Shown: piece after piece, positions 1 to 9,073 of the stretch | How positions within the stretch are numbered: the stretch's first letter is position 1 | Layout: the number at the start of each line of letters is the position of its first letter | Origin: Symbiodinium natans | Taxonomy: Eukaryota > Sar > Dinophyceae > Suessiales > Symbiodiniaceae | DNA: 35,555 bases | Direction of reading: 5' to 3' | Assembly: GCA_905221605.1 (NCBI GenBank) | Contig: CAJNDS010000186.1 | Coordinates: 167,501-203,055 of the forward strand | Program-made: the position numbers and the translations under genes | The notes under the pieces: model-generated | Seen by the model: only the letters and a program-made list of their open reading frames with translations | The model's database searches: none | Told to the model about the DNA's origin: nothing

Positions 1-42
1 AAACCCTAAACCCTACAAACCCTAAACCCTAAACCCCGAAAC

Positions 43-135
43 TGCCAAGAGGGAAAGAGCAGTTCTGAGGAGACGAAAGATCGTCACCAGTACCGGCAGG
101 AGTGGCTGGAGATGATGCCGGGCACCCAAGGATGG
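43..135 (+). CDS. Candidate exon, charged helical
   Basis: The frame is open with the stretch ETKDRHQYRQEWLEMMPG, lying between a C array (1-36) and a G array (from 136). A possible donor is AAG|GATG at 129/130, of the GA class described in dinoflagellates. No homologue is recognised. Confidence 0.4.
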
Positions 136-206
136 GGTTTAGGGTTTTAGGGTTTAGGGCTTGGGGTTTAGGGTTTCGGATTTAGGGTTGAGGGTTTAGG
201 GTTTAG

Positions 207-272
207 AGCTTGGAAGCAGAAGTGGACCCTGCAGCCATCGACAAGAGAGCAGCGCCACCTCCCCGCCCGCCA
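207..272 (+). CDS. Candidate short exon, low support
   Basis: It starts after TTTAG|AG at the end of a G array and reads SLEAEVDPAAIDKRAAPPPR before TAG at 273-275. A C array follows at 331. Confidence 0.25.
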
Positions 273-388
273 TAGTCGCACACGCACACAGGGTTCCAAG
301 GTTTTGCAGTTTCCGTTTAAGCACACTGGTCCTAACCCTAAACTTAAACCCTAAACCCTAAACCCTAAATCCTAGCTCTAAACCCTAG

Positions 389-505
389 CCAACATCCCTC
401 CATGACCGTACCTTTTTTCTGGACCGCCCGAGGAACGATCTGGATCAGCAGGTGATGCAGAGGAAGAAGGACCAAAAGCGGAGGCGACTCGGCTTGGGCG
501 CCTTA
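389..505 (+). CDS. Candidate exon, basic coiled-coil-like
   Basis: It starts immediately after CCCTAG at the end of a C array and reads TFFLDRPRNDLDQQVMQRKK, then a basic run ending near RRRLGLGA. The frame stays open into degenerate CCCTAAA sequence as far as 691, so the right boundary is uncertain. Confidence 0.45.
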
Positions 506-519
506 AAGTCGGAACGCAA

Positions 520-898
520 CAGCCCCAAAACACTGCAAACCCTGGGCCTTACCTTAAGCCCTATAAACCCTAAACTTTACATGTATCCTATACCTGAACC
601 CCCCAGACTTCATCCTAAAATCCTGAGCCTAAGACCCGAAAGGACTAGATTTTACCCTAAACCCCGACACCCTAAGACCCCAGTATCCTGATCCCTCCAA
701 CTGCTACGCTAAACAATAGAAGGGCTTCTTAGTCAGAATTAAGGTCTCTTCGTCTATTCATCAATTAAGGCGTATCCGTATTTGGATTTAGTGTTTAGGG
801 TTCAGGCTGTAGGGTTTAGGGTGAGGGTTTCGGGTTTAATTAGGGTTTACGGCTTAGGGCTGAGGGTTTAGGGTTTAGGGTTAGGCTTTAGGGTTTAG
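520..898. repeat. Degenerate C array, unique spacer, then G array
   Basis: 520-716 is decayed CCCTAAA-like sequence, 720-780 is AT-richer unique sequence, and 781-898 is TTTAGGG with many variants. No gene seen. Confidence 0.8.
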
Positions 899-900
899 AG

Positions 901-951
901 ATTGCTGCAGACAGCGTTGCGCGAAGGCCAATCTGGACTAGGGAGGCTTCA
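901..951 (+). CDS. Candidate short exon
   Basis: It begins after TTTAGAG at the end of a G array and reads IAADSVARRPIWTREAS. A C array follows from about 985. Confidence 0.3.
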
Positions 952-984
952 GAGTTTGGAGCTTAGGGGCATGAAGCAGGCCCC

Positions 985-1180
985 CAACCCTAAACCCTAA
1001 GCCTTCTAACACTTGCAACTTAAACCCTAACCTCCCCCCGTCCTATACCCTAATCCCTAAACCCCAAACCCTAAAGCTTTTATGAATTTAACCCTGAACC
1101 CTACACCCTGAACCCTAAACCTAAACCCTAAACCCTAAACCCTCAACCCTCAACCCTAAACCCTAAACCCTAATCCCTCC
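985..1180. repeat. C array (CCCTAAA), imperfect, ending in poly-C
   Basis: Imperfect CCCTAAA units end in the poly-C tract that leads to the acceptor at 1197. Confidence 0.9.
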
Positions 1181-1197
1181 CCCCCCCCCCCCCCCAG

Positions 1198-1258
1198 AAA
1201 TCCCAGTGCTTGCTCTCAGGATTGAGACGGAGCTGGCTCTTATCCGCGCTCGCCGCAG
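1198..1258 (+). CDS. Candidate 61-bp exon behind a poly-C tract
   Basis: A run of about 18 C ending in CAG immediately precedes it, a textbook pyrimidine tract plus acceptor. It reads IPVLALRIETELALIRARR and ends at GCAG|GCTTAG, a GC-type donor common in dinoflagellates. Confidence 0.5.
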
Positions 1259-1356
1259 GCTTAGGTAGCCCAGAGGCTGTGTGCGTTTCAGGGTTTTGGC
1301 CCAAACCCTACACCCTATACCCCTAAACCCTAAACCCTAAACCCTACATTTAAGAG

Positions 1357-1402
1357 CCTCCTGCTCAAGCCACTGACCCCGCAGGAGAACTACACTTCGA
1401 GG
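1357..1402 (+). CDS. Candidate short exon
   Basis: After a C array and AG it reads LLKPLTPQENYTSR. A GT follows at 1403. A longer overlapping open frame (to 1608) in another phase reads proline/glycine-rich sequence and looks like chance. Confidence 0.3.
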
Positions 1403-1613
1403 GTCGGGGCTTGGGGTTCAGTAGTTCTAGGGGCCCAGGGGGTCCTCGGAGCTCCGGAAAGGCCCCAGGCAGCCTTAGGGGTCCCAGAAAAACGCCTCAG
1501 ATGGCCACTCAGTGGAAAAGCCGCCGGGGTACCCCCCCCTTCCCTGAAAGGAGGCTTCACCTTCCAACCAGTTCGGCAAACCCTAAACCCGAAACAACGG
1601 GACCCTAAGCGCG

Positions 1614-1695
1614 GCACAAGGGGACCAAGAGATTCTCGCCCAGGCGAGGCCCATCGGCGCTCAGAGCGCGCAGTGTCGATGGAGGCCGAGAAGTG
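1614..1695 (+). CDS. Candidate exon
   Basis: The GC-rich island reads AQGDQEILAQARPIGAQSAQ; a second frame is also open. It lies upstream of a short G array and the long GT microsatellite. Confidence 0.3.
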
Positions 1696-1760
1696 CGGGC
1701 GCCCAGAATTTTAGGTGTCATTCGGGTGGGTTACCGCGGGTTTAGGGTTTGGGGTTTAGG

Positions 1761-1765
<5 letters not shown>

Positions 1766-1839
<74 letters not shown>

Positions 1840-1934
1840 GCGCGCGCGTGCGCCGTTGCGTGCGTTGCGTGCGTGCGTGTGCGTGCGTGCTTGCGTTGCG
1901 TGCGTGCGTGCGTGTGCGTGTGCGTGTGCGTGGG

Positions 1935-1965
<31 letters not shown>

Positions 1966-2067
1966 TTGCGTGCGTGCTTGCGTGCGTGCGTGCGTGCGTG
2001 GGTGCGTGCGTGGGTGCGTGCGTGGGTGCGTGGGTGCGTGCGTGGGTGCGTGCGTGCGTGCGTGTGG

Positions 2068-2157
<90 letters not shown>
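1766..2157. repeat. GT / GCGT compound microsatellite
   Basis: Pure GT repeats at about 1766-1838, a degenerate TGCG/GTGC block at 1839-2067, then pure GT to 2157. It follows a short G array. All long ORFs here are low-complexity translations (CVCV, THTH) and not genes. Alternating purine-pyrimidine sequence of this length could adopt Z-DNA. Confidence 0.95.
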
Positions 2158-2158
<1 letters not shown>

Positions 2159-2164
2159 GCTTGG

Positions 2165-2728
2165 GCTTGGGGGTTGGGAGGGGGAGGGGGTAGGGTGAAA
2201 ATGCAGCATTTCTATGGGTCCGAAAGAAATTACATATTGTTAGTCGGTCAGAGGAGGGGTTTCTGTCTGGGGTTCGCGACTTCAAGGCCTGCGGGGGGTC
2301 GAGAGTTGAGATGAGGATGTTTTGCCAGCATGGGGTTTGTCAGGGTTTTGGGGGGTTTAGGTCTATGTAGGGCTCTTAGGGCAGGGAAACCCTAAACCCT
2401 AAACTCGAAACCGTAGATTTCAGGTTTAGGTTTCTGGTTGAGTATAGGGTGTCGGGGCCTTCCCCGAGGTATGGGGCTTACCGGGCTTAGGGCGGTGTTT
2501 GGTTTTGGCACTGGACCTAGACCCTGCGAGCACTACAAACCATGTACAAGCTTTGATCCCTAAACCTAAACCCTAAACTCCTGAACCCTCAACTCTAAAC
2601 TGCAACCCCTAAACCCTAAACTCCTGAACCCCTAAACCCTGAACTCTAATCCCCACCCCTAAACTCCTAAACCCTAAACCCTAAACCCTAATCCCCAAAA
2701 TAGCCGAGGCCTCCATGGAACTATCCAG
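2165..2728. repeat. G-rich spacer then C array; no convincing gene
   Basis: 2165-2395 is G-rich with scattered TTTAGGG. 2400-2555 is mixed, with one weak open stretch near 2456-2560. 2560-2698 is a C array with variants. Confidence 0.7.
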
Positions 2729-2787
2729 AGCCTATGGAATACTTTGAGCAACCACGTCCTGGTCTCCTCATGTGCCCCGCGCCGCGT
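2729..2787 (+). CDS. Candidate exon
   Basis: It starts after CCAG and reads PMEYFEQPRPGLLMCPAPR, ending where a G array begins. The left flank is a C array. Confidence 0.4.
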
Positions 2788-3213
2788 TTAGGTTGCTTAG
2801 GGTTTAGGGGATTAGGGGATTAGGGGTTTAGGGTTTAGGGTTTAGGTCTTTGATTCGACTGGCTTAGAGGGTCTCTGAGGGTGTTAGGCGTGTGGTGGTT
2901 CAAGGTTTAGGGGCCAGGGGCTTACAGTTTTCCTTTCCACTGCGACGGTCGGATTGGTATTGGGGCTTATTATAAGGTTGGGGACGTAGGGTTAAGCCCT
3001 AAACCCTACTCCCTAAACCCTCTGGGGTTCGGGGTGGATGGCTGGCCATAGAGCTCCAGTTCCACTAACGCTGTGGGCCCGGGCCAGAGGTCCCCTGAAT
3101 GCGAGATCCCATCCTGAACCCGAAGAGCTCTAGTACAAGTTATACTCAACCCTGAACCTTTTGAACCCTAAACCCTAAACCCTAAACCTTAACCCCAAAC
3201 CCTAAGCTATAAA

Positions 3214-3330
3214 CAGGTGCCCTGTCCATTCTTAGGTTCATGGGCAACCCCTGCAAGAAGGGACCTGAATGCTGAAGCCGTCGAAGCCCTAAACCACAAA
3301 GCGGCCAAGCGAATCCAAGCCGATCAACCA
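3214..3330 (+). CDS. Candidate exon, helical
   Basis: A 39-codon frame whose right half reads LNAEAVEALNHKAAKRIQAD before TGA at 3331. It follows a C array; a diverged G-type repeat with a 32-bp duplicated segment (3413-3445 and 3459-3490) lies downstream. Confidence 0.35.
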
Positions 3331-3497
3331 TGAAAACCACAAATTGCAAATAGTCCGGCAAGGGGCTAGCCCCCCTGAGAATTTAAAATTTTGAGTTCAG
3401 GGCTTTGAGTAGAGCTCAGGGTTCAGAGTTTAGGGTTCAGGGTTTTGAGTAATTAGAGCTCAGGGTTCAGAGTTTAGGGTTCAGGGTTCAGCATGTA

Positions 3498-3597
3498 CCC
3501 TAAACCCTAAACCCTAAACCCTAAACCCTAAACCCTAAACCCTAAACCCTAAACCCTAAACCCTAAACCCTAAACCCTAAACCCTAAACCCTAAACC
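3498..3597. repeat. C array, 14 nearly perfect CCCTAAA units
   Basis: Uniform units between a diverged G-type block and the island at 3597. Confidence 0.97.
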
Positions 3598-3696
3598 GTG
3601 GTTGCGGCGCCCTTGTGCTTGTCAGGGAAGCGTCGAACACCTTCCACAAGAACGACCTGCTCATGCCCCTCGCCCAAGAGCTGGGGGTTGACACGA
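3597..3696 (+). CDS. Candidate exon between two C arrays
   Basis: The frame reads ALVLVREASNTFHKNDLLMP then LAQELGVDTT, with an AG at 3623-3624 as possible acceptor. It is flanked on both sides by near-perfect C arrays (3498-3597 and 3697-3753). Confidence 0.45.
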
Positions 3697-3753
3697 CCCT
3701 AAACCCTAAACCCTAAACCCTAAACCCTAAACCCTAAACCCTAAACCCTAAAC
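3697..3753. repeat. C array, 8 CCCTAAA units
   Basis: Perfect units directly follow the island at 3597-3696. Confidence 0.95.
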
Positions 3754-4149
3754 CTTTTGAGTCAAGGGGCAGGATTTCGGGCTTCGTCTAAGTATCTAAA
3801 GCCACAAGTACCCCTTGTAGCGAAAGGAATGCTCCTGAGTGTTAGGGCATTGGCTGCGAGGGCGAAAGGGGGCCCAGGATGGAGGGTTGGGTTGAATCAG
3901 AGGGGGTTGGGTTGGGGGGTTTAGGGTTTAGGGTTTAAGGTTTCGGGGTGAGGGTGAATCAAAGGGTTTGGTTTTTTTGGGGGGCTATTCATGCTACATT
4001 GCACTCAGAGGGTCCTGCCACCTCCTTGAAGCAGTAAACCACAGAACGCTGAGACCCTAAGCAGCAAACCCAAACACTACAAACCCTAAACCCCGAACCC
4101 TATAAAAACCCTAAACCCTTGTTCAGTCCAAAACCCCAAGCTTCTTGTT

Positions 4150-4378
4150 GGTCCCGTCTGTTGGGGCTCGCTTGTGGTCTTACCAGCCGCAGAAAGCAGC
4201 TCGTTCTTGTTCTTATGTTGCGCAACGAGGCAAGAATGTGTACGGAGAGACATGCTGCAAATACACGTGTTTCGGGCATCTTCGCCAGAGGCATGAACCC
4301 TTGTTCCAGAATATGTTGTATGGGGAAGCAACAATGCTGCAAACACTAATGTTTTTGGCATCTTCGCCCCGGGAATGA
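4150..4378 (+). CDS. Open frame over a degenerate tandem duplication
   Basis: The frame reads NVYGETCCKYTCFGHLRQRH near 4230-4290. DNA near 4250-4310 (ATGCTGCAAA ... GGCATCTTCGCC) recurs near 4334-4390, a diverged tandem duplication of about 80 bp. Both strands are open here, so coding status is unclear. Confidence 0.3.
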
Positions 4379-4537
4379 GCGCTTGTGACCGCGTGTCCCG
4401 CCCCCAATCCCCCCCACCCTTCCCCACCCCCCTCACTCCCCAAACAACCCGTGCAAAACCCTCGACCAGAATGCGCGGCGTTGGCCTAACCCTAGACCCT
4501 CCACCAAAAAAACCGACACCGCAAGTCCCAACACCGG

Positions 4538-4918
4538 GTGCGACCACACCAGCAGCAGCATCGCCATGCTCACTCTTCCACCGGTTGCAGCCCGGAAGGG
4601 AAAGACATCCTGAAGCAGTTGACCTGCCTCACCCTCCGCCAGGAGGACGCCAACAACACAGCCCGGATGGATCGAGGCTTCGTGATGCTCATGCAGAACC
4701 AAGCTCCAGGCCTGATTCATCCCCTGCTGCAGATCACGCAGCACTGGCATCACCTGAGGGAGCATGGCTTGCAGCAGGCTTCAAAGCCACTTCGCTGCCT
4801 CCTGATGGACTGCATCCTGCTGGAACTCTCCAAGCGAGTAGAGGAGCTACACAAAACCAGCGGCGCTTTGGCGCGAGCACAGATGGATGGCTTCATCACC
4901 AACGTCCGAAGCGTTTAG
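4538..4918 (+). CDS. Helical protein exon of a family recalled from dinoflagellates, C-terminal
   Basis: The frame is 126 codons. The convincing part starts near residue 20 and includes LTLRQEDANN (31-40), the MDRGFVMLMQN stretch (44-54) and PLRCLLMDCILLELSKRVEEL (84-104). It predicts amphipathic helices. From memory this resembles a repeated, uncharacterised segment in many dinoflagellate predicted proteins (LxLRxED followed by an aspartate-phenylalanine motif and a PLR-rich helix); I cannot verify this here. The stop TAG at 4916-4918 lies inside the first TTTAGGG unit of the following array, so the telomeric repeat supplies either the stop or a splice site. The longer frame at 4375-4926 is out of phase. 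The function is unknown. Confidence 0.65.
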   Translation: MRPHQQQHRHAHSSTGCSPEGKDILKQLTCLTLRQEDANNTARMDRGFVMLMQNQAPGLIHPLLQITQHWHHLREHGLQQASKPLRCLLMDCILLELSKRVEELHKTSGALARAQMDGFITNVRSV

Positions 4919-4968
4919 GGTGTTAGGATATGTAGGGTTCAGGGTTTAGGGGTTTAGACCCACTTAAT

Positions 4969-5040
4969 TGCACCTCCGCGGAAGTCTTCTCCAAGGTCCC
5001 GCCCGCCCCCCCCGAGGTTCCCCCAAAGGTCCCCAAACCC
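4969..5040 (+). CDS. Candidate proline-rich exon
   Basis: It reads CTSAEVFSKVPPAPPEVPPK and runs into the first C-array unit, which supplies TAA at 5041. The left flank is a G array. Confidence 0.4.
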
Positions 5041-5103
5041 TAACCCCTAAACCCTAAGCCCCAAACCCTAATTCCTAAACCCTAAACCCTAAACCCCCCA
5101 AGG

Positions 5104-5187
5104 GGCATCTTCGACACACCGCATGACAAGCCCGCGCATTGGGAGTTCGACACCTTTGGCGGATGGCCTGGCGCTGAGCCTCCTTAA
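5104..5187 (+). CDS. Candidate exon with stop codon
   Basis: It reads GIFDTPHDKPAHWEFDTFGG then WPGAEPP and TAA. C array on the left, G-type repeats from 5220. The composition is protein-like, with no recognised family. It could be a terminal exon. Confidence 0.45.
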   Translation, partial: GIFDTPHDKPAHWEFDTFGGWPGAEPP

Positions 5188-5325
5188 GGGGATAGGAACA
5201 ACCTCTGGGGCTTGAAGGGTTATAAAGGAGTTTAGGGGGTTTTTGCGGTTCAGGGTTTGGGGTTTAGGGTTTACGGTTTAGGGCGTTGACTCTCAGAACT
5301 TGGGGTTTCAGGCTTAGACGAAAGA

Positions 5326-5676
5326 TTGTGTTCGAGCGGTTTTATTTCTTCAGCAGTTGGTGTTGATGCGTTCTTGCAGCTTATAGCGCTTGCTACAGAG
5401 GCACCAAATAACGACAAACGCTCAACACTAAATCTCGCAAAAGAAAGCCAGGTCTGTGGGCGGGACGTTGTGATATTTTCATATGTGGCCTTCTATTCGG
5501 ATTTAAGAGGGCCGAATGAGCGTTCCATGAGTACTTCTGGTTTAGGGCCTAGGGTTAGGGTTTGGGGCTGTAGAAACAGCTACCTCCTCCGCACCATTCT
5601 TATGACTGCCGGCTCATATCTGAATCAGCATCCGGCTCAAACGTCCAAAGTTGGAATGAATTGCGTGAGTACTTAA
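5326..5676 (+). CDS. 116-codon open frame, uncertain
   Basis: The first 70 codons read as ordinary protein (for example DAFLQLIALATEAPNNDKRS). The frame then passes through a short TTTAGGG-like block (5540-5570) that translates as GLGPRVRVWG. No domain recognised and no initiator context evaluated. Confidence 0.35.
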   Translation: MCSSGFISSAVGVDAFLQLIALATEAPNNDKRSTLNLAKESQVCGRDVVIFSYVAFYSDLRGPNERSMSTSGLGPRVRVWGCRNSYLLRTILMTAGSYLNQHPAQTSKVGMNCVST

Positions 5677-6137
5677 CATCGACATCATGACCCCCACCAC
5701 AAACAAGAGACCAAACTCAACATTTTGATCGAAAGAACGGTTATTAGGTAGGCCCTCGGGATATCTTGTGTTTACCCTTATTGGGTTTAAGAGGATCATA
5801 TCCCTAAACCCTAAACCCTAAACCCTAAACCCTGGTTTTTAGGGGCCATCCTGGGGTTCACCTTTCAGCAACGCGTACCTGTAACTAGCGCTACTTTTAC
5901 ACGTGGGCGGCTGTCAAAGTGATGATCCCTTTTGGGGCACCCTAAATATTAGGTGCCGCATTATAGTAGGTACCCTAGTGCCTTCTTTTTTGCATGAAGT
6001 CCATGAACAACTGCTCAAGTGTACATTCCATGGCTGTCGGAGAAGTAAGTCCCTAAACCCTAAAGCTTAAAACCCCAAAACCAAAAAACTCCACAACCCA
6101 AGACCCTGAAACCCTAAAACCCTAAACCCTAAACCCA
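5677..6137. other. Mostly non-coding stretch with a diverged TIR element and a C array
   Basis: It contains a short C array (5802-5834), the diverged inverted-repeat element at 5904-5990 and imperfect CCCTAAA units from 6050 to 6137. No convincing gene. Confidence 0.6.
5904..5990 (-). mobile_element. Diverged copy of the 112-bp TIR element (family A)
   Basis: In the opposite orientation it matches the element at 6916-7027. One recognisable terminal repeat (TGGGCGGCTGTCAAAG) is followed by the shared core TTTTGGGGCA ... ATATTAGGTGCCG. The other end has decayed. Confidence 0.7.
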
Positions 6138-6140
6138 ATT

Positions 6141-6186
6141 CCCCCCCCCCCCCCCCCCCCCCCCCCCCCGTGTTGCCGTCTTTCAG
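6141..6186 (+). promoter_or_regulatory. Poly-C tract and 3' splice acceptor
   Basis: 29 consecutive C (6141-6169) followed by a short T/C-rich stretch ending TCTTTCAG at 6179-6186, an acceptor for the exon that follows. Confidence 0.6.
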
Positions 6187-6229
6187 GGCCCCCTTTGTGC
6201 ATTGCGAGAGCCTGGCGAAGGATGCCAAG
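6187..6229 (+). CDS. Candidate 43-bp micro-exon with consensus splice sites
   Basis: It is bounded by TTTCAG| and AAG|GTGCAA, both canonical, and reads APFVHCESLAKDAK in an open frame. C-type repeats lie on both sides. One of the better-supported small exons. Confidence 0.5.
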
Positions 6230-6239
6230 GTGCAACTTC

Positions 6240-6516
6240 CCCAAGCCCTAAACGCCCAATCCCGAAACCCTAAAATCCTACACCTTAATCCCTAAACACT
6301 AGAACCCTAAGCCTAAAGCCCTCAATCCTTAAACCCTAAACCTTAAACCCTCACTCCCTAAACCTTAAAACTCTAGTTTTAGGGTCTAGGGAGTTGGTTG
6401 CCGAGGGCCCTTGGGACCTCTTGTGTGCGTGTTTCCTTATTGGGCTTGCAAGGCCTTATTTACACAGGGCTTTTTTTCATTTATAAGGGCCGAACATTCG
6501 GACTTTTGTACAAGGT
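6240..6516. repeat. Degenerate C array then unique sequence
   Basis: 6243-6370 is decayed CCCTAAA; 6371-6516 is unique sequence inside a 112-codon open frame without protein-like features apart from the repeat that follows. Confidence 0.6.
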
Positions 6517-6655
6517 CCTAGACCAGGGTTTTGGACATTTGGGCTTTGATGAGGGCCTTGACCAGGGTTTTGGACATTTGGGCCTTTTTTATCAGGGTCT
6601 AGACCAGGGTTTTAGACATTTGGGCTTTTATAAGGGTTTTAGGCATTTGGGCTGG
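6517..6655. repeat. Minisatellite, about 40-bp unit, 3.5 copies
   Basis: Units contain GACCAGGGTTTTGGACATTT and differ by small indels in the T-rich part. An overlapping open frame translates them as LDQGFGHLG repeats, probably incidental. Confidence 0.85.
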
Positions 6656-6789
6656 GGGTTCTGGGGTGTTGGGGGAGTGCGCTTGGGGATGGAAGGCCGG
6701 GCTTTTGGGCTTTGGGGTATTGGGCTTAAACCCTAAACCCTAAACCCTCGATTTTTTATATAAGGTCTAGTTGACATCGTTCGTTTTCG

Positions 6790-6858
6790 TCCTGACTGTT
6801 GGGGCCAGATGGAGAGCAGATTGCGCTGTACGGCTGCCTTCAAAGATCTGGTGGTGTA
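6790..6858 (+). CDS. Candidate exon
   Basis: One frame reads MESRLRCTAAFKDLVV then TAA, after a CAG; another reads GPDGEQIALYGCLQRSGG into the following C array. The coding frame cannot be settled from sequence alone. Confidence 0.3.
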
Positions 6859-6915
6859 ACCCTAAACCCTATATATACATATATAAGCCCTACTACATCA
6901 ACCCTAAACCCTATA

Positions 6916-7027
6916 TGGGTGGTTGTCAAAATTACGGCCCCTTCTTAGTTTGGATCCCTATTATAATACGGCACCTAATATCTAGGTTGCCCCAAAACAG
7001 ACGGACCATAATTTTGACAACCACCCA
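6916..7027 (+). mobile_element. 112-bp MITE with about 20-bp terminal inverted repeats and TA flanks (family A)
   Basis: The left end TGGGTGGTTGTCAAAATTA is repeated in inverse orientation at the right end, and both sides are bordered by TA, as expected for Tc1/mariner-type target duplications. There is no room for a transposase, so it is non-autonomous. A second, older copy lies at 5904-5990. Confidence 0.85.
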
Positions 7028-7033
7028 TAAATA

Positions 7034-7165
7034 AGCCCTCTTTTGCAAGCCATTGGCCGTGTGGGCAGACCGCTGGAAGCCACGCGGAAAGGTTGGGTGG
7101 GAATCCACTGCGTCGAGGCCCGATCCGCCGCCACTCCATGGCTCGGGTCGGGACCCGCGTTGCCT
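7034..7165 (+). CDS. Candidate exon directly after the family A MITE
   Basis: The frame reads LLQAIGRVGRPLEATRKGWV and continues through WVGIHCVEARSAATPWLG. It starts six bases past the MITE and ends in a C array (7160-7310). Confidence 0.4.
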
Positions 7166-7312
7166 AAACCCAAAACCCGAAACCCTAAACCCCAAACCCT
7201 AACCCCTAACCCCTAAACCCCAAACCCAAACTCGAAACCCTAAACCCCAAACCCTAAACCCCAAACCCTAAACCCTAAACCCTAAACCCCAAACCCCAAG
7301 CCCTAAATCTAG

Positions 7313-7420
7313 GCCAACGGGAGCTGTTGTCTTTCTTTGTGGAGAGCCCTGATGAGGGGTCTTGAGCTGATCCACCCTGTGATCACTGCTCGCACAAACA
7401 AAGCCCCTCAGAGCAGACTC
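7313..7420 (+). CDS. Candidate 36-codon exon
   Basis: It starts after TCTAG at the end of a C array and reads LWRALMRGLELIHPVITART before TAG at 7421. A G array begins at about 7443. Confidence 0.45.
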
Positions 7421-7575
7421 TAGACCCCCAAAATCCCCAGAAGGGTTTAGGGTTTGGGGTTCAGGGTTCAGGGTAAAGGGTAAAGGGTTGAGGGTTGGGT
7501 TCCTGGACAAGCCTCAGACCCCTGAAGTTCAGGGTTTTGAGGTTAAGAATAGAGCCCCAAGCCCTGAACTCGAAG

Positions 7576-7642
7576 AACTGCGGAATCTGAACAGGAGCGG
7601 CCGATGGACCCGAAAGCCAAGATGTATGCCGAGCGCCAGGGG
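7576..7642 (+). CDS. Candidate exon
   Basis: It follows CGAAG and reads AESEQERPMDPKAKMYAERQ. An overlapping frame (7488-7676) is also open but less protein-like. G arrays flank both sides. Confidence 0.4.
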
Positions 7643-7808
7643 CTTTGGGGCCTATAAGGTTGTAAGGTTTAGGGTTTAAGGTTTTTAGGGTTTATGGAAA
7701 ATGGCGGCTTAGGGGGTTTGGGGGGGTTTAGGGGGCGTTTACGGGGTCTAGGGGTCTAGGGGGTTTAGGGATCGAGAGTTGAGGACTTTATAGGGCTTAG
7801 CGGGTTTA

Positions 7809-7892
7809 ACAAGAAAGGTTCGACAGCTAGAACCATCAATTGACGTGCTGTGTGATGGAGCCACTTTTGACCCCAAGACCCAGACCTCTGGG
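7809..7892 (+). CDS. Candidate exon
   Basis: Reads VRQLEPSIDVLCDGATFDPK and runs into a G array. The left flank is also G type. Confidence 0.4.
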
Positions 7893-7920
7893 TTTAGGTT
7901 TGGGGTGTGGGTTTCGGCTC

Positions 7921-8139
7921 TTAGGGTTTACGAAGCCTAGAGGCTATGAATAGTTCTGGAGACCACCCGCTCCCGCTCTTGAGCGTCCTTACCCGAAGTG
8001 CCGCTTGTTTGAGGACTGTCTGCTTCCCGAGTCGAGAAGTTGATGCAGTATGTTCTACAGTCCTAAAGCCCTCAATGGACCCGGATACAACCCTAACCGC
8101 TAAAGCCCCTGCAATCCTTCTCCGAAGCCCATTCAAGCC
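7921..8139 (+). CDS. Region open on both strands, uncertain
   Basis: A 65-codon + frame (7946-8143) and a 71-codon minus frame coexist, and a third + reading gives VEKLMQYVLQS then stop near 8030-8070. The coding strand cannot be chosen. Confidence 0.2.
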
Positions 8140-8402
8140 CTAAACCCAAAACCCCGAACCTCTAGACTTGCTTAGGCTCTCGAACCTCTATCCCGTAAAC
8201 ACCCCTAAACCCTCCATTCCCAAACTCCCAAACCCTACAGGGTGTCGGGGTTTGGGTTCAGCCCTAAACCCGAAACCCTAAACCCTAAGCCCCAAGCCCC
8301 AAACCCTAAACCCTAAACCCTAAACCCTAGGCCACCCTTAACCTTACGGTTGTGAGGCCTTGAGCGCAAGCTGCGGAAGGCGTCGGTTTCTGGGGGCTCA
8401 CG

Positions 8403-8623
8403 TGAAGGTTCATGGCACTTATTAACCAGTTATATCTGTACTTCTACCCCAAAATTATAACTATATTAGGGCACTTAAGGGGCTTATAAGTGGGTCATAA
8501 GTACACTTATAGTTGTATCTGTACTTGTACCCAAAATTATAACCATATTAGGGCGCTTAAGGGGCTTATAAGTGGGTCATAAGTACACTTAAAATTGGTA
8601 AATAAGTACCCTGAACCTTCAAG
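8403..8623 (+). mobile_element. TIR element family B, with internal tandem duplication
   Basis: The ends GAAGGTTCATGGCACTTATT and, in inverse orientation, GAAGGTTCAGGGTACTTATT define about 28-bp terminal inverted repeats. The interior holds two roughly 80-bp copies of an AT-rich unit (AAAATTATAAC ... ATATTAGGGC). Other copies are at 24253-24370, 24567-24655 and 32491-32632. Non-autonomous. Confidence 0.85.
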
Positions 8624-8764
8624 CAGGGGTCGCACCTCAACTCCGGGCATCTCATGCGGTCATAGTTTCCGCAAGGCCGACATGTAGGGTTTGGGGTTTA
8701 GGGTTTAGGGTTTAGGGTTTGGGGGTTAAGGTCGAGGGTTCAGGCTTCAAAGTTTAGGGCTTAG

Positions 8765-8813
8765 GGGCCTCGGCTATCGTTGCCGAGTTGCGACGACTCC
8801 TGTGTGGAGCGGG
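8765..8813 (+). CDS. Candidate 49-bp exon
   Basis: Bounded by TTAG| of a G array and |GTGAAA, it reads ASAIVAELRRLLCGAG. Confidence 0.45.
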
Positions 8814-8875
8814 GTGAAACTGAGAGTAACATGGCCTTCGTCTGGGATCTTGGTTTTTGGGTTTAGGGTTCAGGG

Positions 8876-9018
8876 TAATCCCTAAACCCTATACCCCAAA
8901 CCCTAAGCCCTAAACCCTAATCCCAAACCCTAAGCCCCAAACTCAAACCCTAAGCCCTAAGCCCTAAACCCAAACCCTAACCCCTAAACCCTAAGCCCTA
9001 AGCCCTAAGCCCTAAACC
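8876..9018. repeat. C array with CCCTAAG variants
   Basis: Alternating CCCTAAA and CCCTAAG/CCCCAAA units. Confidence 0.9.
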
Positions 9019-9027
9019 CGGCCTTAG

Positions 9028-9073
9028 GGCCCTGAAGCTGAAGTTGAGAACCGCGTTAAGGCTCGTGTTGGGT
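9028..9073 (+). CDS. Candidate short exon
   Basis: After CTTAG| it reads GPEAEVENRVKARVG and meets GTAGGG. C array left, G array right. Confidence 0.35.

Noticed and set aside
1-36. Chromosome-end telomere at the window start
   Set aside because: The orientation fits a left end, but there are only about five imperfect units and identical arrays occur throughout; nothing shows a terminus.
1693-2314. Five overlapping ORFs of 149-184 codons
   Set aside because: They are translations of the GT/GCGT microsatellite (CVCV, THTH), not genes.
4433-4765. 110-codon minus-strand ORF
   Set aside because: Antisense shadow of the better supported + strand exon at 4538-4918.
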